Positions 8,914 to 16,592 of a stretch of DNA of 64,000 bases are shown here, in pieces; position 1 is the stretch's first letter; each line of letters begins with the position of its first letter. This stretch comes from Helicobacter pylori NCTC 11637 = CCUG 17874 = ATCC 43504 = JCM 12093 (GTDB lineage Bacteria > Campylobacterota > Campylobacteria > Campylobacterales > Helicobacteraceae). Below the pieces are notes generated by a model that was not told the DNA's origin, made no database searches, and saw nothing but the letters and a program-made list of their open reading frames with translations. A program made the translations under genes and the position numbers. The stretch covers positions 1-64,000 of the forward strand of contig NZ_LS483488.1 in NCBI RefSeq assembly GCF_900478295.1. The letters run 5' to 3'.

Positions 8914-11823
8914 GTGAAAATCAAATTCAAACGATTAGACTATCAGGAGCAATGCCGGGACCAAATTTTAGGGGTGTTTAAGGGGATTGATTTTAGAGAG
9001 CTAGAAAATGACGCTCAAAGGATTTCTAACCCTATTTTTGAAATAGGGGCGATCAAAGATCTTTTATTAGAAAATATTGAGAATTTGCGATCGAAACAAA
9101 AAATAACCCAGGGGAGCGTGGGGATTGACAAGTCGTTAAACTGCGATATTTTAATGGAAACAGGCACCGGGAAGACCTTTTGCTTTTTGGAGTGCGTTTA
9201 TGCCTTGCACAAAAACTACCATTTGTCAAAATTTATCGTTTTAGTGCCAAGCAACGCCATTAAATTAGGGGTTTTAAAGAGTGTTGAAATCACCAGAGAA
9301 TTTTTTAAAAGCGAGTATTCTACGCATTTAGAAAGCTATGAAGATATAGAAAGATTCATTTTAGCGAGTAATCACAAATGCTGCGTGTTGGTGATGACTT
9401 TTTCCGCCTTTAATAAAGAGAAAAACACTATCAATAAATCATGCCTAGAAAACACGAATCTATTCAATGGTGCAAAAAGTTACATGCAAGCTTTAGCGAG
9501 TATGCGCCCCATCGTCATCATGGACGAACCGCACCGATTTTTAGGCGATAAAACAAAAAAATATTTGGAACAATTAAACGCTTTAATCACGCTCAGGTTT
9601 GGGGCGACTTTTAAAGATGATTATAATAATCTGATTTACGCGCTAGACAGCAAAAAAGCGTTTGATTGCGCCCTAGTGAAAAGCATCAGCGTGGCGTCTG
9701 TGGGGGAGAGTAACGAGTGTTTTTTAGAGCTTAAAGGGGTTGAAAAAAGAAATGGATATGAAGCGGTAATCAACTACACGGATTTAGAAAATAAAACTAA
9801 AAGCGTCAAAGTCAAAGAGCATGATAATTTAGGCGTGGTAACTCAAATCAGCGCTTTAGAAGATTACATTGTAGAAAAAATCACTAAAACTGAGATTCGT
9901 TTTCTCAATGGCTTTAATTTGTTACTGGATCAAAAAGAGCCTTTTTCTCATCTTTTAGAGGGCGAGCAAGAAGTGATGCTGAAAGAAGCGATAAAAAGCC
10001 ATTTTGAAAGAGAAGAAGGGCTTTTTAAAAAGGGGATTAAAGCCTTGTGCATGGTGTTTATTAGCGGGGTGAATAGCTATTTAAGCGAGAATGAAAAGCC
10101 GGCTAAATTATCCCTTTTATTTGAAAAACTCTACCAGCAAAAGCTTGAAGAAGTTTTAAAAAAGCCTTTAGATGAAAATTATAGAGCGTATTTAGAGCGC
10201 ACCAAAGACGCTATTTTAAAAGTGCATGGAGGGTATTTTGCTAAAAGCAAGAAAGAGAGCGATGAAGCCCAAGTGATCGCGCTCATTTTAAAAGAAAAAG
10301 AAAAATTGCTGAGTTTTGATTCCGATCTCAGGTTTATTTTTTCGCAATGGGCGTTGCAAGAGGGGTGGGATAACCCTAATGTGATGACGATTTGCAAATT
10401 AGCCCCTAGCCATTCCAATATTACTAAATTGCAACAAATCGGTAGGGGATTAAGGCTCGCTGTGAATGATAAGGGCGAACGCATCACTAAAGAGCATGCT
10501 GATTTTGATTTTGTCAATGAATTGGTGGTGATCGTGCCGCAAGTTGAGGGGGATTTTGTGGGAGCGATCCAGCAAGAGATAAGCGAGCATAGCTTGATTA
10601 AACAAGTATTTAGCGCAGAAGAGTTAGAAAAAAGCGGCATGGTTAAAAAAGGGTATTACGGGGTTTTATTTGAAACATTAGATGGTTTGGGTTTTGGAGA
10701 AAAAACAGATGATGAAAGCTTTAAACTCACCCTCAATCAAAACGAATTTTTAAAAAAAGAGCCAGAACTTGAAAAATTAAAAGATGAAAAATACCTGAAT
10801 TTTGAAAAATTAAAAGATTTTTTAAAAGATCGCTTAGTTGGCAATCCTAGAGTTAGGAACAAAAACGAGCGAAAGAGTGAAAAAATCAAAATCAATAAAG
10901 AAAATTTTAAAAAATTTGAAACTTTATGGGAGGGTTTGAATCATCAAGCCCGGATCGCTTATGCCATTGACAGCGAGAGCTTGATTGATGAGATTGTCAA
11001 AAAGATCAATGCTTCTTTTAAAGTCAGTTCAAAAATCGTTTCGGTTACGACGCATAAAAAAGTAGAAACTATGGGAAATAACGCCAAAACAGAGATTTTT
11101 GAGCGAGAAAGCGCATGCGTGTGGAGCTTGCATGAATTTATCAGCGCCTTGTCTAATAAGGTGAAATTGAGTTTTAAAAGCGTGGCTAAAGTGTTGGAAA
11201 AAATTGATGAAAACAAGTTTGAGCAAATTAAAAAAAACGAACAGGAGGGCTTAAGGCGGTTAGAAGAGCTGTTTTTGGAAATCATTTATCAAAATATTAA
11301 AGATAAAATTTCCTATCAAATGCGCGAAACGACGATTAAAAACAGAAAAAACGATGCGTTTTATGATGAAAAAGGAGAAATCAGAGAGTTTTTAGACGGG
11401 AGTTTGGGGGTGGATAAATATGAGATTAAAAATCCAAGCGCGCGAGAAAAATGCCTGTATGAAAATTTCATGCAAGTGGAGAGCGAGATTGAAAAAGACA
11501 CGATTGAAGAATCTAACGACACTAAAATCATTGTTTTTGGCAAGCTCCCTAGGGTTAAAATCCCGATAGGGTTAAATCAAACTTATAGCCCTGATTTTGG
11601 GTATGTGGTTGAAAACAACGATAAAAAAGTGTTGTTAGTGGTAGAAACTAAGGGGGTTGATAAAAAAAGCGAATTACGCCCTGAAGAAGATCGGAAAATT
11701 TCAACCGCTAAGAAATTTTTTGAAGCTTTAAAAAAGCAAGGCGTGAATATTGAATACAAAACCAAATTGAGTAATGATCAATTAAGCGCGTTGATTAATG
11801 AAATTTTAAATCGTAAAGATTAG
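8914..11823 (+). CDS. res: Type III restriction subunit Res
   Basis: ATP-dependent translocase/nuclease that cleaves only in complex with Mod. 969 residues: ETGTGKTF Walker A (82-89), DEPH box (204-207), QQIGRGLR motif VI (507-514), and a C-terminal PD-(D/E)XK nuclease with Asp894 and Glu911-x-Lys913 in YSPDFG...VVETKG. Complete and without tracts. It starts at GTG 8914, 2 bases after the mod stop, so it depends on mod translation; in the OFF phase both complex formation and translational coupling should be reduced. Confidence 0.94.
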   Translation: MKIKFKRLDYQEQCRDQILGVFKGIDFRELENDAQRISNPIFEIGAIKDLLLENIENLRSKQKITQGSVGIDKSLNCDILMETGTGKTFCFLECVYALHKNYHLSKFIVLVPSNAIKLGVLKSVEITREFFKSEYSTHLESYEDIERFILASNHKCCVLVMTFSAFNKEKNTINKSCLENTNLFNGAKSYMQALASMRPIVIMDEPHRFLGDKTKKYLEQLNALITLRFGATFKDDYNNLIYALDSKKAFDCALVKSISVASVGESNECFLELKGVEKRNGYEAVINYTDLENKTKSVKVKEHDNLGVVTQISALEDYIVEKITKTEIRFLNGFNLLLDQKEPFSHLLEGEQEVMLKEAIKSHFEREEGLFKKGIKALCMVFISGVNSYLSENEKPAKLSLLFEKLYQQKLEEVLKKPLDENYRAYLERTKDAILKVHGGYFAKSKKESDEAQVIALILKEKEKLLSFDSDLRFIFSQWALQEGWDNPNVMTICKLAPSHSNITKLQQIGRGLRLAVNDKGERITKEHADFDFVNELVVIVPQVEGDFVGAIQQEISEHSLIKQVFSAEELEKSGMVKKGYYGVLFETLDGLGFGEKTDDESFKLTLNQNEFLKKEPELEKLKDEKYLNFEKLKDFLKDRLVGNPRVRNKNERKSEKIKINKENFKKFETLWEGLNHQARIAYAIDSESLIDEIVKKINASFKVSSKIVSVTTHKKVETMGNNAKTEIFERESACVWSLHEFISALSNKVKLSFKSVAKVLEKIDENKFEQIKKNEQEGLRRLEELFLEIIYQNIKDKISYQMRETTIKNRKNDAFYDEKGEIREFLDGSLGVDKYEIKNPSAREKCLYENFMQVESEIEKDTIEESNDTKIIVFGKLPRVKIPIGLNQTYSPDFGYVVENNDKKVLLVVETKGVDKKSELRPEEDRKISTAKKFFEALKKQGVNIEYKTKLSNDQLSALINEILNRKD

Positions 11824-12025
11824 AGTTACTTTAATGTTTCACATGGAACAATTTTAAAGAAAAGCGTTTTATTTAAAATTCATGGTGCTTTTGTTACAAT
11901 CGTTTTTATCCAATTTTAAAGCATTGAAAAGCATTATACTTATAAAAGCGTAGCATTTAAAAACGCTTTTATAAACAACGATAAACTTTTAAAGCATGTG
12001 TTTTTAAGCGATGTAAGGAATTAAC
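11824..12025 (+). promoter_or_regulatory. Leader region of the type IIG gene
   Basis: About 200 non-coding bases. After the parS-like repeat (11835-11850) there are two -10-like boxes, TACAAT 11895-11900 and TATACT 11935-11940. A 10-bp inverted repeat follows, ATAAAAGCGT 11942-11951 with ACGCTTTTAT 11963-11972. The hairpin could end transcription from res or sit in the leader of the next gene. Ribosome site TAAGGAA lies before ATG 12026. Promoter choice is uncertain. Confidence 0.4.
11835..11850. repeat. parS-like 15-bp repeat, copy 2
   Basis: TGTTTCACATGGAACA, 12 bases after the res stop. It differs from the parS consensus TGTTTCACGTGAAACA at two positions and shares an exact 15-mer with the site at the end of recG. 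The two copies bracket the mod-res operon. Confidence 0.6.
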
Positions 12026-15000
12026 ATGGATTATAAAAAATTAGATTTACCCAACACAAACTACCCAAGTAAAGAGCAACTGGAAGCTTTTAAAACAGCT
12101 TTTGACGCCTTTTTAGAAACCAACCCACAAGAAAATGAAAATCACCAAAACGACGCTTTTAATGATTTATTGAAAGGTGTTTTTAAATACAAGGTTAAGC
12201 CCACCAAAAGAATAGACAGTGCTATTCTTAATGATAATGGCAAAGTGGAAGTGATCATTGAATTTAAAGCCCTTAAAAACCCCAACGAATTTATTAAAAA
12301 GGGTGATTTGAATGTTAAAGCCTTGCATGAAAGCCTTTTCTATTATCTCATAGAAAGAAAAAATGGTAATAACAACCTTAAGCATCTTATCTTAGCCACT
12401 ATTAAAGAGCTTTATATTATTGATGCGAACGAATTTGAGATTTTTAATAAAGATAAAGAAATTGAAAACGCCTTTAAAAATTGCCACGATAGAAAGGGTA
12501 ACCATACACGCACAGAAGCGTTTTATGATGTTTGCCAAAAGCACCTTAATGAACTTGATCATTCTTTGAAATACCACCATATCTCTCTCAAAAAAGAAAA
12601 TTTAGCCCTAATCTATCAAGCCCTAAGCCCTAATTTTTTGCTCAAAATTCCAAAATATTCTGACGCTAACACGCTTAACAAAGATTTTTATGAAGAATTG
12701 CTTTACATTTTAGGGTTAGAAGAGCAAAATGATAAAGGGAAAATTTTAATCAAGCCCAGCCGCACCAAAAATTCCCTAAGCGATGCTTTAAAAAAGCAAT
12801 ACAAAAATTTAGATGATGAAGAAGTCATGGCGTTACTCATCGCTTGGAATAACCGCATCTTGTTTTTACGGCTTTTAGAAAGCCTTTTAATCTCGTTCGA
12901 GCATTTTGAAAAAGAAAAACATTTCTTAACCACAGAAAACTTTGAAGATTTCAACGCCCTAAACGACCTCTTTTTTGAAGTCCTAGCCAAGAAAAACAGC
13001 GAGCGTTTACCAGAGATTAAAGAAAGCAAGATTTTACAAAAAATCCCTTATTTGAATTCCAGTTTGTTTGATAAAACGCCTTTAGAATTAAAGGGGTATG
13101 AAATCAAATGGCTTGATAACAAATCTTTAGAGATTTACTCTAAATCCGTTTTTAAAAAACATAAAGATTATCAAAAAGAAAAAGCTTTACCCTTGCTAAA
13201 ATACCTTTTTAAATTTTTGCGTCTTTATAAATTCACCACCACCCCTAAAGACATTAAAGATAATACCGATACCAGCGAAAGCTGTTTGATTAACCCTAGC
13301 GTTTTAGGGCTTGTTTTTGAAAAACTCAACGGCTATAAAGAGGGGAGCTTTTATACCCCAAGCTTCATCACAAGCTACATGTGCAAAGAGAGTATCACGC
13401 CCATCGTGCGGGATAAATTCAACGCTATTTATCAGTGGGACTGCGAAAATCTAAAAGCGTTGAAAGGAGAAATAGACAGAAATTTTTCAAATGAAAAAGC
13501 TAAAGAATACTTGCAACTCCTTCTCACTTTACGCGTTTGCGACCCGGCGGTGGGGAGCGGGCATTTCTTGGTTTCAGCGCTCAATGAAATGGTGTGGATT
13601 GTTTATGAGCTAGGGCTTATTACTTCCTTGCATCGCTACGATCTTAAATTAGAAAACGATGAAATCATCATTCACCACGCACAAACGGGTGAAATCTTTA
13701 ACTACAAAAAACCGCATAGCGAAAACGACCCCCACCACCACATCCAAAAAGAACTTTTTGAGCTTAAAAAATCCATTATTGAAAACTGCCTTTTTGGCGT
13801 GGATATTAACCCCAATTCTTGCGAAATCACCAAGCTCAGGCTATGGATAGAGCTTTTAAAATACAGCTATTATATTTTTGAAGAGGGCAAGAACACTAAC
13901 GCGCTTGAAACCCTCCCCAACATTGATATTAACATTAAGTGCGCTAACAGCTTGATCTCACGCTTTAGTTTGAATGACGATCTCAAAAAGATCCCCAACA
14001 TCAAGCAAAAAATCCAAGAATACAAAGATCTAGTCGCCCAATACAAAGACCCAAACCCTCTCTTTCCTTTAAATAAAACAGATCTCACCAACAAAATCCA
14101 AGACCTAAAAACCACTTTTTCCCTCACGCTCAAAGACCCTAAAACCAAAGCAGAGCTTGAAAAGGCTATTGAAAAACACATCAAAAAATACAATTTCTTT
14201 ACCCTAGACGATAAGAGTTTGCTAGATGGGTTAAATTATTTTATCCCAAGCCTTTTTGGCACGCTCAAACTAAGCCCCAAAGAAGAGGAAGAGGCTTTTG
14301 CGTCTTATGGGCGTATTAGAGCTTTAAGAAAAAAGCTTGATGATGCCTTGAGTGGTAGAGAGTATCAAAATGCGTTTGAATGGCGCTTTGAATTCCCTGA
14401 AGTTTTAGACGATGAGGGGGATTTTTTAGGCTTTGATTGCATCATTGGGAATCCGCCTTATATCCGTCAAGAACAAATCAAAGACTTAAAGCCTTTATTA
14501 GAAAAGCAATACCAAGATTTCTATAACAGCACCGCTGACATTTACACCTACTTTTTTGCCCTATCTTACCACCTTTTAAAAGAAAAAGGCTTTAGCGCTT
14601 TCATCACTTCTAACAAATACGCGCGAGCCAAATACGGCGCTAAATTAAGGGAATGGCTACTCAAAAAAACCACCATCGTCAGCTACATGGAATTAAACGC
14701 CTTAAAAGTCTTTGAGAGCGCTGCAGTGGATACCAGCATCATGAATTTCATCAAACAAACGCCCCCTAAAGAGAACAGCTTTAAATATTACGAACCCACC
14801 CCAAACGATAAAGACGATTTGAAAAGCACCCCTTCCCTTTTGATGAAACAAAACGCGCTTTCAACAGAAAGCTTTATTTTTGCCAACGCCACGCTTTTGG
14901 ATTTGAGGGATAAAATAGAGAGTGTTGGCACCCCGCTTAAAGATTGGGATATTCAAATCAATTACGGGATAAAAACCGGCGCGAACGAAGCCTTTATCAT

Positions 15001-15787
15001 TACCACTGAAAAAAGAGATGAAATCTTGAACGCTTGCAAGACGCAAGAAGAAAGGGAGTGCACAGAGAGGCTTATTAAGCCTATTTTAAGAGGGAAAGAC
15101 ATTAAAAGGTATTCTTATGAGTGGGCGCATTTGTGGGTTATTTTTATACCTTGGCATTTTCCAAACACCGGTAGTCCAAAAGACATGGAACAAAATGAAA
15201 AAGATTTTTCTATTCATTATCCTATTATCTATGCTCATTTGCTTTCACATAAAGATGAACTTTTAAAACGCAATAAAGATGAAACCGGAAAGAGATATGA
15301 ATGGTATTGCTTGCAAAGATGGGCGGCAAGCTATTATCAAGATTTTGAAAAAGAGAAAATTGTGTATGGCGAGATCGTGCAAGAGCCGCGATTTTATTTA
15401 GATAATGGAGAATGCGAATTAGGGTATTTTTATGCAGAAGCCACGAGCTTCATTCTCACAGGAGAACATTTGCGCTATCTTTTAGGAATGTTACATTCTA
15501 AATTGATCACTTTTGCTTTCAAAACTTTCTATGCTGGTGGAGGACTAGGTGAGAGTGGTTATCGCTATAAAAAGGCTTTTATAGAACGGCTACCCATTCC
15601 CCAAATCACCGAAAAAAACCAAGAATTAGCCCGTAAAATCACCGATGGCGCGAAGCAAATCCTAGCGCTAAAAGCAAAAGACCCTAAAGCCAACACCCAA
15701 AAGTTAGAAAAAGAAATTGACGCTTTAGTCTATCGGCTCTACAACCTCACCGATGAAGAAATTAAGATCATTGAAGAGGGGCAGTGA
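12026..15787 (+). CDS. Type IIG restriction-modification enzyme (single chain)
   Basis: Fused nuclease, adenine methyltransferase and specificity protein of 1253 residues, Eco57I-like in layout. N-terminal PD-(D/E)XK: Asp64 and Glu79-Phe-Lys81 in RIDSAIL...VIIEFKA. Gamma-class methyltransferase core: CDPAVGSGHF (505-514) and NPPY (809-812) with IIGNPPYIRQEQ. The C-terminal third (about 980-1230), with FYAGGGLGESGYRYKKAFIERLPIP, should be the target-recognition domain. All catalytic motifs and the frame are intact, with no long homopolymer, so it should be active. The recognition sequence cannot be read from the protein. No separate S or R gene is adjacent, as expected for this class. Confidence 0.92.
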   Translation: MDYKKLDLPNTNYPSKEQLEAFKTAFDAFLETNPQENENHQNDAFNDLLKGVFKYKVKPTKRIDSAILNDNGKVEVIIEFKALKNPNEFIKKGDLNVKALHESLFYYLIERKNGNNNLKHLILATIKELYIIDANEFEIFNKDKEIENAFKNCHDRKGNHTRTEAFYDVCQKHLNELDHSLKYHHISLKKENLALIYQALSPNFLLKIPKYSDANTLNKDFYEELLYILGLEEQNDKGKILIKPSRTKNSLSDALKKQYKNLDDEEVMALLIAWNNRILFLRLLESLLISFEHFEKEKHFLTTENFEDFNALNDLFFEVLAKKNSERLPEIKESKILQKIPYLNSSLFDKTPLELKGYEIKWLDNKSLEIYSKSVFKKHKDYQKEKALPLLKYLFKFLRLYKFTTTPKDIKDNTDTSESCLINPSVLGLVFEKLNGYKEGSFYTPSFITSYMCKESITPIVRDKFNAIYQWDCENLKALKGEIDRNFSNEKAKEYLQLLLTLRVCDPAVGSGHFLVSALNEMVWIVYELGLITSLHRYDLKLENDEIIIHHAQTGEIFNYKKPHSENDPHHHIQKELFELKKSIIENCLFGVDINPNSCEITKLRLWIELLKYSYYIFEEGKNTNALETLPNIDINIKCANSLISRFSLNDDLKKIPNIKQKIQEYKDLVAQYKDPNPLFPLNKTDLTNKIQDLKTTFSLTLKDPKTKAELEKAIEKHIKKYNFFTLDDKSLLDGLNYFIPSLFGTLKLSPKEEEEAFASYGRIRALRKKLDDALSGREYQNAFEWRFEFPEVLDDEGDFLGFDCIIGNPPYIRQEQIKDLKPLLEKQYQDFYNSTADIYTYFFALSYHLLKEKGFSAFITSNKYARAKYGAKLREWLLKKTTIVSYMELNALKVFESAAVDTSIMNFIKQTPPKENSFKYYEPTPNDKDDLKSTPSLLMKQNALSTESFIFANATLLDLRDKIESVGTPLKDWDIQINYGIKTGANEAFIITTEKRDEILNACKTQEERECTERLIKPILRGKDIKRYSYEWAHLWVIFIPWHFPNTGSPKDMEQNEKDFSIHYPIIYAHLLSHKDELLKRNKDETGKRYEWYCLQRWAASYYQDFEKEKIVYGEIVQEPRFYLDNGECELGYFYAEATSFILTGEHLRYLLGMLHSKLITFAFKTFYAGGGLGESGYRYKKAFIERLPIPQITEKNQELARKITDGAKQILALKAKDPKANTQKLEKEIDALVYRLYNLTDEEIKIIEEGQ

Positions 15788-15820
15788 ATAAAAAGTGCTT
15801 ATTCTTTGTCTAAGAAACAC

Positions 15821-15839
15821 CCCCCTTTAAAAAAGGGGG
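15821..15839. terminator. Hairpin ending toxin transcript 1 and the type IIG gene
   Basis: CCCCCTTT 15821-15828 pairs with AAAGGGGG 15832-15839 around AAA. It lies between the type IIG stop (15787, plus strand) and the end of the first AapA-like ORF (15852, minus strand). It can serve both strands. AapA-family mRNAs are known to end in a stable 3' hairpin. Confidence 0.6.
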
Positions 15840-15851
15840 ACTCTTGAAAAA

Positions 15852-15944
15852 CTATCGTTTGATTTTTAATTCCAAACAAAACCCTAAAAAACTGATTTTT
15901 AGGTATAATGTTTCCCAAGAGTATTTACTATGATTTTTTCTCAT
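15852..15944 (-). CDS. aapA: AapA-family type I toxin peptide, copy 1
   Basis: A 30-residue ORF beginning MRKNHSKYSW and continuing ETLYLKISFLGFCLELKIKR. This matches the AapA pattern (K-H-x-K-x-S-W-x-T-L-Y-L-K-I-S-F-L-G with a basic end), a small hydrophobic cationic peptide that inserts in the inner membrane. Ribosome site AGGAG (minus strand, 15951-15955) sits 6 bases before the ATG. It is preceded by a 5' hairpin and a TAAAAT promoter, and overlapped by an antisense promoter inside the ORF, the layout of known H. pylori aapA/isoA loci. It is too short for ordinary gene callers. The family call rests on my memory of AapA sequences. Confidence 0.87.
   Translation of the reverse strand: MRKNHSKYSWETLYLKISFLGFCLELKIKR
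15904..15909 (+). promoter_or_regulatory. -10 box of antisense RNA 1 (isoA-type)
   Basis: TATAAT on the plus strand lying inside toxin ORF 1. Its last base is 35 bases from the toxin's first base; the second module has its TATAAT at exactly the same distance. Transcription from about 15916 would run across the start codon, ribosome site and 5' hairpin of the toxin mRNA. Confidence 0.75.
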
Positions 15945-15999
15945 AGAAGTCTCCTAGACAAACTTTACCCCCTAATCTCTAGCAAAAAAACTAGGGGGT
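15916..15999 (+). ncRNA. isoA: IsoA-type antisense antitoxin RNA 1
   Basis: Inferred RNA of about 80 bases from the plus-strand TATAAT to the hairpin ACCCCCTA 15967-15974 / TAGGGGGT 15992-15999. It is fully complementary to the 5' end of toxin mRNA 1, covering start codon and AGGAG. Known IsoA RNAs have this size and place and block AapA translation. The ends are estimates. Confidence 0.72.
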
Positions 16000-16081
16000 G
16001 AAGCGTTATTTTATCCTAATCTTACAAAAACGATTTTTATAAAAGTTGCAAACCACTCATTTAAAATCGCATCGAAAAACT
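15964..16081. repeat. Toxin upstream-region repeat, copy 1
   Basis: About 118 bases shared with 16263-16382. It contains the ACCCCCTA hairpin arm, the CTAATCTCTAG segment, the minus-strand promoter region and a 66-base stretch with one mismatch (GCGTTATTTTATCC through TTTAAAATCG). It is the 5' control region of toxin gene 1. Only the hairpin loop and the last few bases differ between copies. Confidence 0.88.
16008..16013 (-). promoter_or_regulatory. -10 box of toxin gene 1
   Basis: Minus-strand TAAAAT in AGGATAAAATAACGC, identical in the second module at 16309-16314. Initiation near 16001 would start the mRNA at the base of the C5/G5 hairpin, as described for AapA mRNAs. Confidence 0.65.
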
Positions 16082-16109
16082 TCACAAGAAATAAAAAACG
16101 CTTTACCTT

Positions 16110-16140
16110 AAAGGAAACCCCTTAAATAGGGGAAACCTTT
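16110..16140. terminator. Hairpin downstream of toxin gene 2
   Basis: AAAGG 16110-16114 and CCCCT 16118-16122 pair with AGGGG 16128-16132 and CCTTT 16136-16140, with AAA facing AAA as an internal loop. It lies just past the stop codon of the second AapA-like ORF on the minus strand, the same position as the C5T3 hairpin after copy 1. Confidence 0.6.
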
Positions 16141-16144
16141 GGTT

Positions 16145-16243
16145 TTAATGGGTTTTTTTAACAACGATTTTAACCCTATACTTAAAAAAAGGTATTTTTA
16201 AGTATAATACGACCAAAGGCTTTTTACCATGTTTTTTGGACAT
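16145..16243 (-). CDS. aapA: AapA-family type I toxin peptide, copy 2
   Basis: A 32-residue ORF beginning MSKKHGKKPLVVLYLKIPFF and ending in a basic KYRVKIVVKKTH. It keeps the KHGK box, the LYLKI core and the cationic tail of AapA toxins but has PLVV in place of SWKT and PFFKYR in place of SFLG, so it is diverged from copy 1. AAGGA lies 5 bases before the ATG. Promoter, 5' hairpin, internal antisense promoter and 3' hairpin are all in the same positions as in copy 1. The open frame and intact control elements suggest it is functional. Confidence 0.86.
   Translation of the reverse strand: MSKKHGKKPLVVLYLKIPFFKYRVKIVVKKTH
16203..16208 (+). promoter_or_regulatory. -10 box of antisense RNA 2 (isoA-type)
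   Basis: TATAAT on the plus strand inside toxin ORF 2, at the same offset from the toxin start as in module 1. Expected start near 16215. Confidence 0.74.
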
Positions 16244-16301
16244 AGTAATCCTTTGAAGGTAATTTACCCCCTAATCTCTAGTGGAATAAAAATTAGGGGG
16301 T
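16215..16301 (+). ncRNA. isoA: IsoA-type antisense antitoxin RNA 2
   Basis: Inferred RNA of about 85 bases ending at the perfect 10-bp hairpin ACCCCCTAAT 16266-16275 / ATTAGGGGGT 16292-16301. It is complementary to the start codon, AAGGA site and 5' hairpin of toxin mRNA 2. The hairpin segment resembles that of RNA 1, but the 5' half differs, so each RNA probably pairs best with its own toxin mRNA. The ends are estimates. Confidence 0.71.
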
Positions 16302-16382
16302 GAGCGTTATTTTATCCTAATCTCACAAAAACGATTTTTATAAAAGTTGCAAACCACTCATTTAAAATCGTATTGAAAAACT
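16263..16382. repeat. Toxin upstream-region repeat, copy 2
   Basis: Second copy of the toxin control region (see 15964-16081). Differences cluster in the hairpin loop (TGGAATAAAAA against CAAAAAAAC), one T/C change, and near the outer end (CGTATTG against CGCATCG). Such near-identity next to diverged toxin ORFs implies recent duplication or gene conversion. Confidence 0.88.
16309..16314 (-). promoter_or_regulatory. -10 box of toxin gene 2
   Basis: Minus-strand TAAAAT within AGGATAAAATAACGC, identical to module 1; expected start near 16302 at the base of the 5' hairpin. Confidence 0.65.
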
Positions 16383-16421
16383 TTTCTTCCAAATTTTTGA
16401 AATTCTATTAAACATTTGTTC

Positions 16422-16468
16422 AATACCGCAAATTTTTAACTTAAAGCCTGTTTTTAGAGCTTAAGTTA
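16422..16468. repeat. Hairpin-bearing imperfect direct repeat, left copy
   Basis: AATACCGCAAAT..TTTAACTTAAAG..CCT resembles AACACCGCAAGCCTTTTAGC TTAAAGTCCT at 17951-17980. Here it forms an inverted repeat TAACTTAAAGC 16437-16447 / GCTTAAGTTA 16459-16468 with one bulge. The two copies bracket the Panacea-like gene and its membrane partner. The rest of 16383-16592 is AT-rich with no other recognised element. Confidence 0.45.
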
Positions 16469-16592
16469 TTGGCCTTACTTTTTTCTTGAAAAATATCTTT
16501 ATAAATAAAGAGATTAAAATCATTGAAAAAGGAATGGTTAGAAAGTTAACAATATTTAGTTAAAATTAGCAAAAACTGACTAGGAGGTATTA

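Noticed and set aside
10179-10640. 153-codon minus-strand ORF inside res
   Set aside because: Mirror of the Res helicase core; Ser/Leu-rich pseudo-protein with no family features.
15930-16302. Two plus-strand mini ORFs of 23 and 24 codons (15930-16001 and 16229-16303) sharing YPLISS and an ending RG
   Set aside because: They lie on the antisense RNAs and overlap the toxin starts; the shared residues come from the conserved hairpin sequence, and neither has a ribosome site.
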